Shown here: positions 25,356 through 35,966 of the stretch, one piece after another
How the letters are laid out: every line of letters starts with the position of its first letter
Position numbering within the stretch: position 1 is the stretch's first letter
The notes under the pieces: model-generated
The model's input: only the letters and a program-made list of their open reading frames with translations
What the model was told of the DNA's origin: nothing
Database searches by the model: none
Origin: Frateuria_A sp051900425
Lineage (GTDB): Bacteria; Pseudomonadota; Gammaproteobacteria; Xanthomonadales; Rhodanobacteraceae
Direction of reading: 5' to 3'
Length of the DNA: 64,000 bases
Assembly: GCF_051900425.1 (NCBI RefSeq)
Contig: NZ_JBHZGK010000005.1
Location: 278,536 to 342,535, forward strand
Translations under genes and position numbers: made by a program

Positions 25356-26867
25356 TCAGGGCCGCTCGACCACCAGCGCCACGCTGCCGTGATTGTTGGC
25401 GTAGGCCTGCCAGGCGTCGTTGGCGTAGGCGTAGAAGTAGCCGCTGGCGCCCGGGGTGAAGCGGCAGCCCGCGCCGATCACGAAAGTCTCGCCGCGCTCG
25501 TCGCCTTCGCCGTTGGCCACGAAGCCGATCAATGCGCACCACGGCGCGGACTCGAGGCGACGAGTGAACCAGAAATCGCTGTCGCCATGGCTGGCGGTGT
25601 TGAACGCGTGTTCCACCGAGCCCAGCGCGGAAGCGGCCAGTCGCGCGATGTCGGAGGCATGGTGCCCGTCGACCTCGCCGCCGGCGGGGGAGAACTTGGC
25701 GCCCGCGTCGAGCCATTCGCCCGAGGCGGTGAAGCGGTAGGTGACGCCGGCCTCCAGGTACAGACCGGTGATGTTCCAGTGGGTCGAGGCGAACACGTCC
25801 AGCGTCGTCCGCTCGCCGCCGGCGAGCCCGCGGGTGGGCCAGTAGTCGCCCTGCGCGAGCGGCGGGTCGGCCTGTCGCGCGAGCGCACTGGGATGCAGCA
25901 GGCCGGCCAGCACGCTGGTCCTGGCCACCTGCGCCACCGCGCGCGGCTGGTTGCGGCCGAGTTTGAACAGGCCCTGCCGCGAGTCGTGCAACACGGCTTG
26001 CGGATCGGGGCGAAGCTGCGCGCGCGTGTTCTCGCGCAAGCGCAGCCCGCAGGCGGCGGCCTCGTCGAGCATCCACGCCAGTGCAATGTCGGACAACCCG
26101 GCCTGTGCGTAGCCCCCGCCGACGTCGCCGTGCACACCGGGAAACCACACCTGGTGCACCCGGTCAGGACGGCGGATGTGGGTCCACAGGGTCGGCAGGA
26201 AATCCGCCCGGCGCTCGTCCATCGCCACGGCATGGCGGGCGTTGGCGATCATCAGGCTGATGCGGGTGTCGTGGAACTGGTAGCGGCGCGGATCGCCGAT
26301 GAAGCGCAGCACCGACAGCTCCAGCGGAATGCCCAGCGCACCGACCGTGTCCCACACGCCCATGAAGTGCATGCCGATGGTGCCAGCCGTGGGCTGCCCG
26401 GGCGGCACGCCGTGGAAGGCCCAGCCACCGGCGTTGGCGAACGGCTTGCCGGCGCGGTAGGCCTCGAACACCTGTTGCACGCGCGACCACACGTCGGCCG
26501 GTGCCAGCGCCGGGTCGGACAGGTCCAGCAGGCCGCTGTGCGCGAGCAGCCCGCCCAGGCTGCGCACGGTGTAGGCACCGCGGCTGAAGCCGAACAGGAA
26601 GATGCGGTCGCCCGGCTGGTAACGCACGGCCAGCCACTGGTAGGCGCTCATGATGTTGCGCTCCAGCCCGGCGCCGGTGCCGCCACCGACCACCCGGTCC
26701 AGCCAGCCGCCGTTGGTGCCCACCCCGGGGTGGTAGTAGGCCAGCTGCCGCTCGTCCTTCACGGCGGCGTTGTAGAGCTTGGCCACGTTGGTGGGCGCGG
26801 GCAGGCCCTGGTCGGTGTGCTCCAGGGTGTTCCAGGTGCCGTCGCAGCAGACGATCAGTTGGGTCAT
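25356..26867 (-). CDS. DUF2235 alpha/beta hydrolase with C-terminal LecA-like domain
   Basis: 503 residues. The N-terminal part is DUF2235 (T6SS_Tle1-like): CCDGTWNT at the start, the nucleophile elbow GFSRGAY with Ser95, and a VHGDVGGGY motif further on. Members include type VI phospholipase effectors, but no VgrG, PAAR or immunity gene is nearby and no signal peptide is seen. From about residue 370 the sequence resembles the Pseudomonas galactose lectin LecA, ending YANDAWQAYANNHGSVALVV. LecA calcium/sugar ligands Asp100, Asn107 and Asn108 align with Asp484, Asn491 and Asn492, while Thr104 is Ala488. The lectin match is my own reading and needs a profile search. Confidence 0.8.
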   Translation of the reverse strand: MTQLIVCCDGTWNTLEHTDQGLPAPTNVAKLYNAAVKDERQLAYYHPGVGTNGGWLDRVVGGGTGAGLERNIMSAYQWLAVRYQPGDRIFLFGFSRGAYTVRSLGGLLAHSGLLDLSDPALAPADVWSRVQQVFEAYRAGKPFANAGGWAFHGVPPGQPTAGTIGMHFMGVWDTVGALGIPLELSVLRFIGDPRRYQFHDTRISLMIANARHAVAMDERRADFLPTLWTHIRRPDRVHQVWFPGVHGDVGGGYAQAGLSDIALAWMLDEAAACGLRLRENTRAQLRPDPQAVLHDSRQGLFKLGRNQPRAVAQVARTSVLAGLLHPSALARQADPPLAQGDYWPTRGLAGGERTTLDVFASTHWNITGLYLEAGVTYRFTASGEWLDAGAKFSPAGGEVDGHHASDIARLAASALGSVEHAFNTASHGDSDFWFTRRLESAPWCALIGFVANGEGDERGETFVIGAGCRFTPGASGYFYAYANDAWQAYANNHGSVALVVERP

Positions 26868-27000
26868 GGCCGTGTCCTCCCCGGTTGCCCATGGCCGACC
26901 CTACGCGCGCGCTGGTGGCCGAACCGTGCAGCGCGGCCTGCATCCGCGCCGCCGGTCGCCAGGTACCTGGCCGGACGGCGACGGGCCGGGGGAGGCTTGG

Positions 27001-27403
27001 ATGGACAGGCAAAAGCGATGGCGGTGGATGGCAGGCATGCTCGCGATGGCGACGGCCGCGGCGGCACAGACGATCCCGACCCATGACGGGCAGGGCCGGC
27101 TGGTCGACGGTCAGGGGCGCGCGTTGTACGTCTACGACGCCGATGCCGTGCCCGGGCAAAGCGCCTGCGGGGGGCCGTGCGCCGCGGTCTGGCCGCCGCT
27201 GGAGGCGCCGCCGCGGCGTCGTCACCGCGGGGTTCGGCCGGATCGTGCGCGCCGACGGCCGCCGCCCGTGGGTCTGGCAGGGCCGCCCACTCTACCGCGA
27301 TGCCGGCGATGCGCCGCCGGGGGACGCGCGTGGCGATGGTCCCAACGGCACCTGGCACCGGGCGGTCGAGGCGGCTGCATCCGCACAGGCCACCCATCCG
27401 TAA
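27001..27403 (+). pseudogene. Frameshifted small secreted protein with Lipoprotein_15 (COG4315-like) repeats
   Basis: Starting at ATG 27001 behind GGGGGAGG, the frame encodes a signal peptide, then GRLVDGQGRALYVYDAD and SACGGPCAAVWPPL, the first half of the YxYxxD-type repeat family. The frame is then lost within 27201-27225; the remainder of the family pattern (VWQGRPLYRDAGDAPPGDARGDG...GTWHRA) continues in the next frame to TAA at 27403. A single indel in this GCC/GCG-rich run explains it. It may be a real pseudogene or a sequencing error. Intact homologues are secreted proteins of unknown function. Confidence 0.8.
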
Positions 27404-27450
27404 CGCCATCCGGGGGCGCGCTTGGGGCGCGCCCCAGACAGGGAGACACC

Positions 27451-28347
27451 ATGCACAAGCAACGGGGATACCGGGCAACGCTGCTCGGCGCGCTTCTCAT
27501 TGCCGCGACGGCGCCGGGCCTGGCGATGGCCGACGATGCCGGCGCCGGCACCAGCGGCAAGCTGCTGCTCACCGGCGGCGTGAGCCAGGTCGAGGGCGCC
27601 GCCGGTGGCGGGCTTACGCCGTGGGCGGTGATCGGCGGCTACGGCACGCGTGACCAGATCGGCGCGAACGCCTTCTACACGCGGGTGAACCTGCCCGACT
27701 ACCACCTTGACGACGCCGGCGTGATGGTCGGCTTCTACAACCGCGTCGAGCTTTCCTACGCGCAGCAGCGCTTCAACACCGAGGACGTCGGTGCGGCGCT
27801 CGGCCTGGGCCGCGGCTTCACCTTCCGCCAGGACGTGGTCGGCGTGAAGGTGCGCCTGTTCGGCGATGCGGTGCTGGAACAGGACAGCTGGCTGCCGCAG
27901 GTTTCCATCGGCGCGCAGTACAAGAAGAACAACCAGGACGCGATCGTGAAGTTCGTCGGTGCCACCCGCTCGCAGGGCACCGACTACTACATCGACGCGA
28001 CCAAGCTGTTCCTCGCCCAGAGCCTGCTGGTCAACGCCACCGTGCGTTTCACCAAGGCTAACCAGATCGGCATCCTCGGTTTCGGCGGCGACCGGCACGA
28101 CGGTTACCAGGCGGAACTGGAAACCTCGGTCGCCTACCTGCTCACCCGCCAGTGGGCCATCGGCGCCGAGTACCGCATGAAGCCGGACAACCTCGGCATC
28201 GCGAAGGAGGACGACTGGTACGACGCCTTCGTCGCCTGGGCACCGACCAAGCACGTGTCGGTGACCCTTGCCTATGCCGACCTCGGCAACATCGTGATCA
28301 AGGACCGCCAGCGCGGCCTCTACGCCTCCGTCCAGCTCGGCTTCTGA
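27451..28347 (+). CDS. DUF3034 outer-membrane beta-barrel protein
   Basis: 298 residues with a signal peptide (LLGALLIAATAPGLAMA, cleaved before DDAGAG). The mature part alternates polar and hydrophobic residues in strand-like blocks and ends RGLYASVQLGF, with terminal Phe as in outer-membrane barrels. The pattern GKLLLTGGVSQVEGAAGGGLTPWAVIGGY is the DUF3034 signature. The ATG follows GGGAGA. It lies 14 bases before an exported truncated hemoglobin gene, so the two are cotranscribed and probably act together in the envelope. Function unknown. Confidence 0.85.
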   Translation: MHKQRGYRATLLGALLIAATAPGLAMADDAGAGTSGKLLLTGGVSQVEGAAGGGLTPWAVIGGYGTRDQIGANAFYTRVNLPDYHLDDAGVMVGFYNRVELSYAQQRFNTEDVGAALGLGRGFTFRQDVVGVKVRLFGDAVLEQDSWLPQVSIGAQYKKNNQDAIVKFVGATRSQGTDYYIDATKLFLAQSLLVNATVRFTKANQIGILGFGGDRHDGYQAELETSVAYLLTRQWAIGAEYRMKPDNLGIAKEDDWYDAFVAWAPTKHVSVTLAYADLGNIVIKDRQRGLYASVQLGF

Positions 28348-28361
28348 CAAGGAACAACCTC

Positions 28362-28841
28362 ATGCTCAAGCAGTCGCTTCTTCCGTTGTTCCTGGCCGCC
28401 GGCCTCGCCGCCGGCGCGGCCCAGGCGCAGAGCGCCATGCCGCTGACCCATCCGGCCGCCGACCCGGCGCCGCGCGACCCGTCGCTCAAACCGGTGTTCG
28501 ACCAGTTCGGCGGCAAGGCCGGGCTGGTCGCGCTGATGGACGATTTCATGGCCAACCTGATGGCCGACCCGCGCACGCGGCCGTTCTTCGAGCCGGTCGA
28601 CCGCGAGCACGTCAAGGCCGAACTGGTCGACCAGTTCTGCGTGATCCTCGATGGCCCCTGCACCTACACCGGCAAGAACATGGCGCAGGTGCACCGCGGC
28701 CTGGACATCCACCGCAGCCAGTTCAACGCGCTGGTGGAGGACCTGCAGAAGGCGATGGACAAGCACGGCATCCCGTTCCGCGCACAGAACAAGCTGCTGG
28801 CCAGGCTGGCGCCGATGCACCGGGAGGTCGTGACCCAGTAG
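28362..28841 (+). CDS. Exported group 1 truncated hemoglobin
   Basis: 159 residues. A signal peptide (SLLPLFLAAGLAAGAAQAQS) precedes a truncated-globin domain: FDQFGGKAGLVALMDDFMANLMADPRTRPFF (helices A-B-C), and proximal His111 in AQVHRGLDIHRSQF. Two cysteines, Cys93 and Cys100, are in the E-F region. Export to the periplasm is unusual for truncated hemoglobins and suggests oxygen or nitric oxide chemistry in the envelope. It is the second gene of an operon with DUF3034 and lies just before ntrB. Confidence 0.87.
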   Translation: MLKQSLLPLFLAAGLAAGAAQAQSAMPLTHPAADPAPRDPSLKPVFDQFGGKAGLVALMDDFMANLMADPRTRPFFEPVDREHVKAELVDQFCVILDGPCTYTGKNMAQVHRGLDIHRSQFNALVEDLQKAMDKHGIPFRAQNKLLARLAPMHREVVTQ

Positions 28842-28855
28842 TCCGGCGGCTGCGT

Positions 28856-28889
28856 TGCACCAAGAGGGCGCAACGCCCATCATGGTGCA
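28856..28889 (+). promoter_or_regulatory. Two tandem NtrC-box-like sequences abutting the ntrB start codon
   Basis: TGCACCA-AGA-GGGCGCA (28856-28872) keeps the left half of the NtrC site perfectly, and ACGCCCA-TCA-TGGTGCA (28873-28889) keeps the right half perfectly; the second ends at the base before ATG 28890. The arrangement suggests autorepression of ntrBC by NtrC. Confidence 0.6.
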
Positions 28890-29930
28890 ATGAACGAAGG
28901 CGACTGGCGCGCATGGGCGGAACAGGCGACGACCGGGCTCGGCCTGGTCGATGCCCGTTTGCACCTGGCCTGGCTCAACCCGGCGCTGGCCGAAGCGCTG
29001 GAGCTGGGCCCGCGACGCGCCATCGGCCAGCCGCTGGCGTCGCTGCTGGGCGAGCCGGCGGTGGCGTCCCAGGCAGCGCGGGCGCGCGACGAACAACGCA
29101 CCGTGCAATGGCGCGACCTGCGCCTGGGCGCGCCGGAGCGGCGGCTCGACGTGTCGTTGCAGCCGCTCGATGCCGAACACCTGCTGCTGGAAGTGCACGT
29201 GCTCGCGCCCCCAGCCGCCGGGCACTCCCCGGTATCGGCCAGCCTGCGTGGCCTCGCGCACGAGGTGAAGAACCCGCTCGCCGGCCTGCGCGGCGCGGCG
29301 CAACTGTTGCAGCGGCGCGTCGGCGAGGCGGAGCTCAAGGCGCTGGCGGGCATGGTCATCGCCGAGGCCGACCGGCTGGCCGCGCTGGCCGATCGCCTGC
29401 TGCGTCCGGCCGGCGCGCCGCCGCAGGACGCGATCAACCTGCACGCGGTGCTGGAGCGGGTCGTCGCGCTGCTGGAGGCCGAGCCTTCGCCGCTGGCGAT
29501 CCGCCAGGACTACGACCCCAGCCTGCCGGAGCTGCGCGGCGATGCCGATCGCCTGCAGCAATTGCTGCTCAACCTGGCGCGCAACGCGCGCGAAGCCGGC
29601 GCGCGCCATCTGATCCTGCGCACCCGCGCCGAACATGGGGTGCGGCTGGGCGAACGCGTGCTGCGCACCGCCCTGCGGCTGGACATGGTGGACGATGGCG
29701 CGGGCGTCCCCGCTGCCCTGCGCGACACGCTGTTCGAGCCGCTGGTGTCCGGTCGCGCCGACGGCACCGGCCTGGGCCTGGCGATGGCGCGCGAGATCGC
29801 GCACGAACATGGCGGCGAGTTGCGCCACGCGGGCGGTCCGGGCGCCACCACCTTCACCCTGTGGCTGCCGCTGGAGCATGCATGGCCCGCGCACCCCTCC
29901 ACGGTTGCGAGCGAGTCTCATGAGTCCTGA
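28890..29930 (+). CDS. ntrB: Nitrogen regulation sensor kinase NtrB
   Basis: 346 residues, soluble. An N-terminal PAS domain (about 8-105) is followed by the H-box LAHEVKNPLAGLRGAAQLL with His124, then the ATPase motifs NLARNAREAG, DDGAGVP and GTGLGLAMAREIAHEHGG. The AHEVKNPL H-box is diagnostic of NtrB/GlnL. It phosphorylates NtrC under nitrogen limitation and is controlled by PII protein. It overlaps ntrC by 11 bases. The start has no strong ribosome site and is overlapped upstream by NtrC-like boxes. Confidence 0.95.
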   Translation: MNEGDWRAWAEQATTGLGLVDARLHLAWLNPALAEALELGPRRAIGQPLASLLGEPAVASQAARARDEQRTVQWRDLRLGAPERRLDVSLQPLDAEHLLLEVHVLAPPAAGHSPVSASLRGLAHEVKNPLAGLRGAAQLLQRRVGEAELKALAGMVIAEADRLAALADRLLRPAGAPPQDAINLHAVLERVVALLEAEPSPLAIRQDYDPSLPELRGDADRLQQLLLNLARNAREAGARHLILRTRAEHGVRLGERVLRTALRLDMVDDGAGVPAALRDTLFEPLVSGRADGTGLGLAMAREIAHEHGGELRHAGGPGATTFTLWLPLEHAWPAHPSTVASESHES

Positions 29931-31293
29931 GGTCTGGATCGTCGACGACGACCGCAGCATCCGCTACGTGCTCGCCGAAGCGCTGCGCGAGGTGGGCCTG
30001 GCCGTGCGCGAATTCGGCGACGTGTCGGCGGTGCGCGCAGCACTGCGCGAGGCGCGCCCGGCCTTGCTGCTGACCGACGTGCGCATGCCCGGCGAGGACG
30101 GCCTGGAGCTGCTCGCCGAACTGCACGCGCAGGGCATCGGGCCGGTGATCGTGATGAGCGCCTTTACCGACGTGGCCACCACGGCGGCCGCCTATCGCGC
30201 CGGCGCGGTCGACTACCTGGCCAAGCCGTTCGACCTCGATCACGCGGTCGAGGTGGCACGCCGCGCACTCGCCGAACAGCCGGCCGCACCGCCGCCCCCG
30301 ACCGTCACGCCCACGCATGCGCTGTTCGGCGAGAGCGCGCCGATGCGGGAGGTGTTCCGGCTGATCGGTCGCGTGGCAGCGAGCGACCTCAACGTGCTGG
30401 TGACCGGCGAGACCGGCACCGGCAAGGAACTGGTCGCGCGCGCGCTGCACGAGGAAAGCGCGCGCCGCGGCAAGCCGTTCGTCGCGCTCAATACCGCGGC
30501 CATCCCGAGCGAGCTGCTGGAGAGCGAACTGTTCGGGCACGAGGCCGGCGCCTTCACCGGCGCGGCGCGGCGCGTGGCCGGGCGTTTCGAGCAGGCCGAA
30601 GGCGGCACGCTGTTCCTGGACGAGATCGGCGACATGCCGCTGGCGCTGCAGACGCGCCTGCTGCGTGTGCTCGCCGGCGGCGAGTTCTACCGCGTCGGCG
30701 GGCGCGAGCTGATCCGCGGCAACGTGCGCATCGTGGCAGCCACCCATCAGGACCTCGACGCGCGGGTGGCGGCCGGGCAGTTCCGCGCGGACCTCAAGCA
30801 CCGGCTGGACGTGGTGCGCATCGAACTGCCCCCGCTGCGTGCGCGCCGGCCCGACATCCCGCTGCTGGCCAGGCACTTCCTGGCCACGGCCGCGCAGGAG
30901 CTCAAGCTGCCGCCCAAGCGGTTCTCGCGCGCGGCGCTCAAGGCGCTGGAACAGCGCGACTTCCCGGGCAATGTGCGCGAGCTGGAGAACCTGTGCCGGC
31001 GGTTGGCGGTGATCGCACCCGGCGCGGAGATCCAGGCCGCCGAACTGGGCGCGGCGGCCGCGCCGACCGCGGCCGGCGACTGGACCGGGGCCTTGCACGC
31101 GTGGGCCAGCGAAGCGCTTGCGCGCGGCGAAGCGGACATCCACGCGCGCGCCCGCGAGGCGCTCGACCGTACGTTGCTGGAGGCGGCCTTGGCGGCGCAC
31201 GGCGGGCATCGGCAGCATGCGGCGGCGGCGCTGGGGGTGGGGCGCAATACGCTGACGCGGAAGCTGGGGGCATCGCGCAAGCGCTCCCGGTAG
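29920..31293 (+). CDS. ntrC: Nitrogen regulation response regulator NtrC
   Basis: 457 residues in three domains: receiver with Asp53 in LLTDVRMPGEDG, a sigma-54 AAA+ domain with Walker A GETGTGKE, the sigma-54 contact loop GAFTGA, Walker B GGTLFLDEIGD, and a C-terminal Fis-type helix-turn-helix (GHRQHAAAALGVGRNTLTRKL). It activates sigma-54 promoters in response to nitrogen limitation, including the glnA promoter at 23823. The start overlaps the end of ntrB, so translation is coupled. A repeat array begins about 20 bases after the stop. Confidence 0.97.
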   Translation: MSPEVWIVDDDRSIRYVLAEALREVGLAVREFGDVSAVRAALREARPALLLTDVRMPGEDGLELLAELHAQGIGPVIVMSAFTDVATTAAAYRAGAVDYLAKPFDLDHAVEVARRALAEQPAAPPPPTVTPTHALFGESAPMREVFRLIGRVAASDLNVLVTGETGTGKELVARALHEESARRGKPFVALNTAAIPSELLESELFGHEAGAFTGAARRVAGRFEQAEGGTLFLDEIGDMPLALQTRLLRVLAGGEFYRVGGRELIRGNVRIVAATHQDLDARVAAGQFRADLKHRLDVVRIELPPLRARRPDIPLLARHFLATAAQELKLPPKRFSRAALKALEQRDFPGNVRELENLCRRLAVIAPGAEIQAAELGAAAAPTAAGDWTGALHAWASEALARGEADIHARAREALDRTLLEAALAAHGGHRQHAAAALGVGRNTLTRKLGASRKRSR

Positions 31294-31315
31294 GGGGTTC
31301 CGCGCAAGAGCAGCC

Positions 31316-31490
31316 CCTCACCCCAACCCTCTCCCCGGAGGGGAGAGGGAGCAGGTTTGTGGCGGGGTGGTAGTGACGCGCGATCTGGAACCCTCTCCCC
31401 TTCAGGGAGAGGGAGCAGGTTTGTGGCGGGATGGTCGTGACGCGCGATCTGGAACCCGCTCCCCTCCGGGAAGAGGGCAGGGTGAGGGGC
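31316..31490. repeat. Family C repeats in a 64-base tandem array
   Basis: A unit beginning ACCCTCTCCCC and containing GGGGAGAGGGAGCAG plus GTGACGCGCGATCTGGA starts at 31326, 31390 and 31454, a period of 64 bases with about 2.5 copies. The last copy is truncated and ends CAGGGTGAGGGG. It fills most of the 264-base gap between ntrC and the GNAT gene. Confidence 0.85.
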
Positions 31491-31557
31491 GTGATCGCGG
31501 GAAAGCCGGCCTCAGCCTCGTTGTTGGCCGATAATCCCCGCCTGCCCAGGAGGACCC

Positions 31558-32022
31558 ATGCCCGCATCCCAAACCATCCGCCCCGCCACCCGCGCCGACA
31601 TTCCCCACCTGGTCGAGTGGAACGCCGCCATGGCGCAGGAAACCGAAGCCAAGGCGCTCGATCGCACAGTGCTCGCGCGCGGCGTCGAGGGCGTGTTCGA
31701 CGAACCGCGCCGTGGCTTCTACCTGGTGGCCGAACGGGATGGCACGGCAGTCGGCAGCCTGCTGGTCACCTACGAGTGGAGCGACTGGCGCTGCGGCGAC
31801 TTCTGGTGGATCCAGAGCGTCTACGTGGTGCCCGAGGCGCGCCGCGGCGGCGTGTTCCGCGCGTTGTACGCGGCGGTGCGCGACAAGGCGCGGGCCGCCG
31901 GCGCGGTCGGGTTGCGGCTGTACGTGGAGACGGAGAACCAGCGCGCGCAGCGCACCTACGCCGAACTCGGCATGGAGCCGTGCCATTACTTCATGTACGA
32001 AGAAGGCCTGCCGCGGACGTAG
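31558..32022 (+). CDS. GNAT family N-acetyltransferase
   Basis: 154 residues, one GNAT domain. Motif A, which binds acetyl-CoA, is VYVVPEARRGGVFRALYAAV, with a typical motif B ending RTYAELGMEPCHYFMYEE. Substrate unknown. AGGAGGA lies six bases before the ATG, and a GATAAT sequence at 31529 could be its -10. The stop is followed at once by a family B repeat. Confidence 0.9.
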   Translation: MPASQTIRPATRADIPHLVEWNAAMAQETEAKALDRTVLARGVEGVFDEPRRGFYLVAERDGTAVGSLLVTYEWSDWRCGDFWWIQSVYVVPEARRGGVFRALYAAVRDKARAAGAVGLRLYVETENQRAQRTYAELGMEPCHYFMYEEGLPRT

Positions 32023-32023
32023 G

Positions 32024-32094
32024 CCGTAGGGCGGGCTTCAACCCACCTTCCCGCATCCGGAAATACGGGCGGTGGGCTGAAGCCCAAGCCCGCC

Positions 32095-32100
<6 letters not shown>
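32024..32100. repeat. Palindromic repeat, family B (copy B4)
   Basis: CCGTAGGGCGGGCTTCAACCCACC and GGTGGGCTGAAGCCC...GCCCGCCCTACGA form nested inverted repeats between the convergent GNAT and GGDEF-EAL genes. The right arm supplies the TAG stop of the GGDEF-EAL gene at 32095-32097. Confidence 0.85.
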
Positions 32101-34620
<2,520 letters not shown>

Positions 34621-34715
34621 GGCACTCCCCCCGAGCGCGTACCCTGCTCCGGACCCCATCATGCGCCTGCCGCCGGATGGATGCCACAACCGGCCGGCCT
34701 GCTGCCAGAGCGCCC

Positions 34716-35840
34716 TCAGTGCCGCAAGGGGGAGGGCACGGTGAGCCCGCTATCGTCCAGCATCACCCGGCCCAGTGCCTGCAGCGCGGGCTCGATGCCG
34801 AGCCGCGCGGCCAGCACCGCCACCAGCGGTCCCAGCGCCTGCGGCGCGAGCGGGTAACCCTGTGCGAGCAGGCGGGGGTGGCCATCGGCGCCGGTCTGGG
34901 CGGCGCTGATCGCCACGGTGCCCAGGCCCGGCGCTTCGTGTGCGAACAGCGCCGGCGGCGCCAGCGCCGGGTCGGCCTCGGCGAAGGTCTCCAGCAGCCA
35001 GCCTGCATCCGCCTCGCCCGCATCGAGCGCCAGCGGCAGGTGGTGCGCCTGCAGCAGCGCGGCGTACTGGCGCAACTCGAACACCAGCCCGGCGAAGGCG
35101 TGCGCGCGCTCGGCGGGCGCGCCCGACTGCTGTGCCAGCCAGGCCGCGGGCGAACCGGCGTGTACGGCGCCGTCGGAGTAGCGCAATGGCAGGCCGCGTG
35201 CACTCAGCGTGGATTCGCCCTGGTAGGGTGTGAGCAACGCAACTTCGAGCAGGGTCCACAGCGGCGCGAGATTGACGTGCTCGTACTGCACGCAGGTCAG
35301 CGCAAGCAGGTCGTTGCGACTCAGGTAACGGGCGTGCTCGAGCCGCACGCCGAGCGTGCGCATCAGCCAGTCGGCGGTGCGCGCGCCGGCCTCGCCGCGG
35401 CCGACCAGTTGCACTTCCATGTCCTGGGCCAGGTCGTCGGCGAGCGCCTCGGGGGCCAGCACCGACAGCGGCAGCAGGCGCATCGCGCCGCCGGCGTGGC
35501 CCGGTTCGGGCACCAGCGTCTGCGCCGGCATCTGCCCGGCATGGCTGCCGAAGGCGACCACGTTCTCCAGGTGGCCGCGCGGCACCCTGCGGGCCAGTTC
35601 GTCCAGCGTGGCCCACACCGGGAAGCCCGGGCGCAGCAGCTCGACCGGGTCGAACAGCGCGCCGGCCAGCGCCAGCCGCGCCTCGCCGATGCGCGGCAGC
35701 AACGCATGCAGGTCCTCGGCGACCAGCGCAGCCAGCGCGTCGGCTTCGTCGCGGCTGAGCGTGACGGCCGTAGGCGACTGGTCGGGCAGGCATTCCAGCG
35801 CGAGCACCGCGGGCAGGGCGATTAGCGGTTGCGCATCCAT
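34716..35840 (-). CDS. Conserved-looking protein of unknown function
   Basis: 374 residues from ATG 35840; an in-frame ATG two codons upstream is also possible. I do not recognise a family. The protein is soluble, rich in Leu and Ala, and contains GFPVWATLDELARRVPRGHLENVVAFGSHAG and a later YEHVNLAPLWTLLE segment. A perfect TATAAT on the minus strand (complement of 35869-35874) lies 29 bases upstream and fits a -10. It is divergent from the thiolase gene. Codon usage looks like that of the neighbours, so it is probably real. Confidence 0.75.
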   Translation of the reverse strand: MDAQPLIALPAVLALECLPDQSPTAVTLSRDEADALAALVAEDLHALLPRIGEARLALAGALFDPVELLRPGFPVWATLDELARRVPRGHLENVVAFGSHAGQMPAQTLVPEPGHAGGAMRLLPLSVLAPEALADDLAQDMEVQLVGRGEAGARTADWLMRTLGVRLEHARYLSRNDLLALTCVQYEHVNLAPLWTLLEVALLTPYQGESTLSARGLPLRYSDGAVHAGSPAAWLAQQSGAPAERAHAFAGLVFELRQYAALLQAHHLPLALDAGEADAGWLLETFAEADPALAPPALFAHEAPGLGTVAISAAQTGADGHPRLLAQGYPLAPQALGPLVAVLAARLGIEPALQALGRVMLDDSGLTVPSPLRH

Positions 35841-35966
35841 CGGCATTCCAAACGGCGGGGAACCGACGATTATACGGAGCGCCTCCCGTTCACGCTTTTG
35901 GGCTTCCGCCGCATGGGCCTGCGGGTTAGCCTTTGGAGATTCGAAGGCCTCTGGACCGCCCCGGAC

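Noticed and set aside
26130..26159. GTGCAC...GTGCAC inverted repeat resembling an NtrC site
   Set aside because: It lies inside the DUF2235 coding sequence and its spacing does not fit the 17-base NtrC box.
25356..26867. A type VI secretion effector module
   Set aside because: No VgrG, PAAR, Hcp, adaptor or immunity gene is adjacent; only the hydrolase domain is shared with Tle1 effectors.
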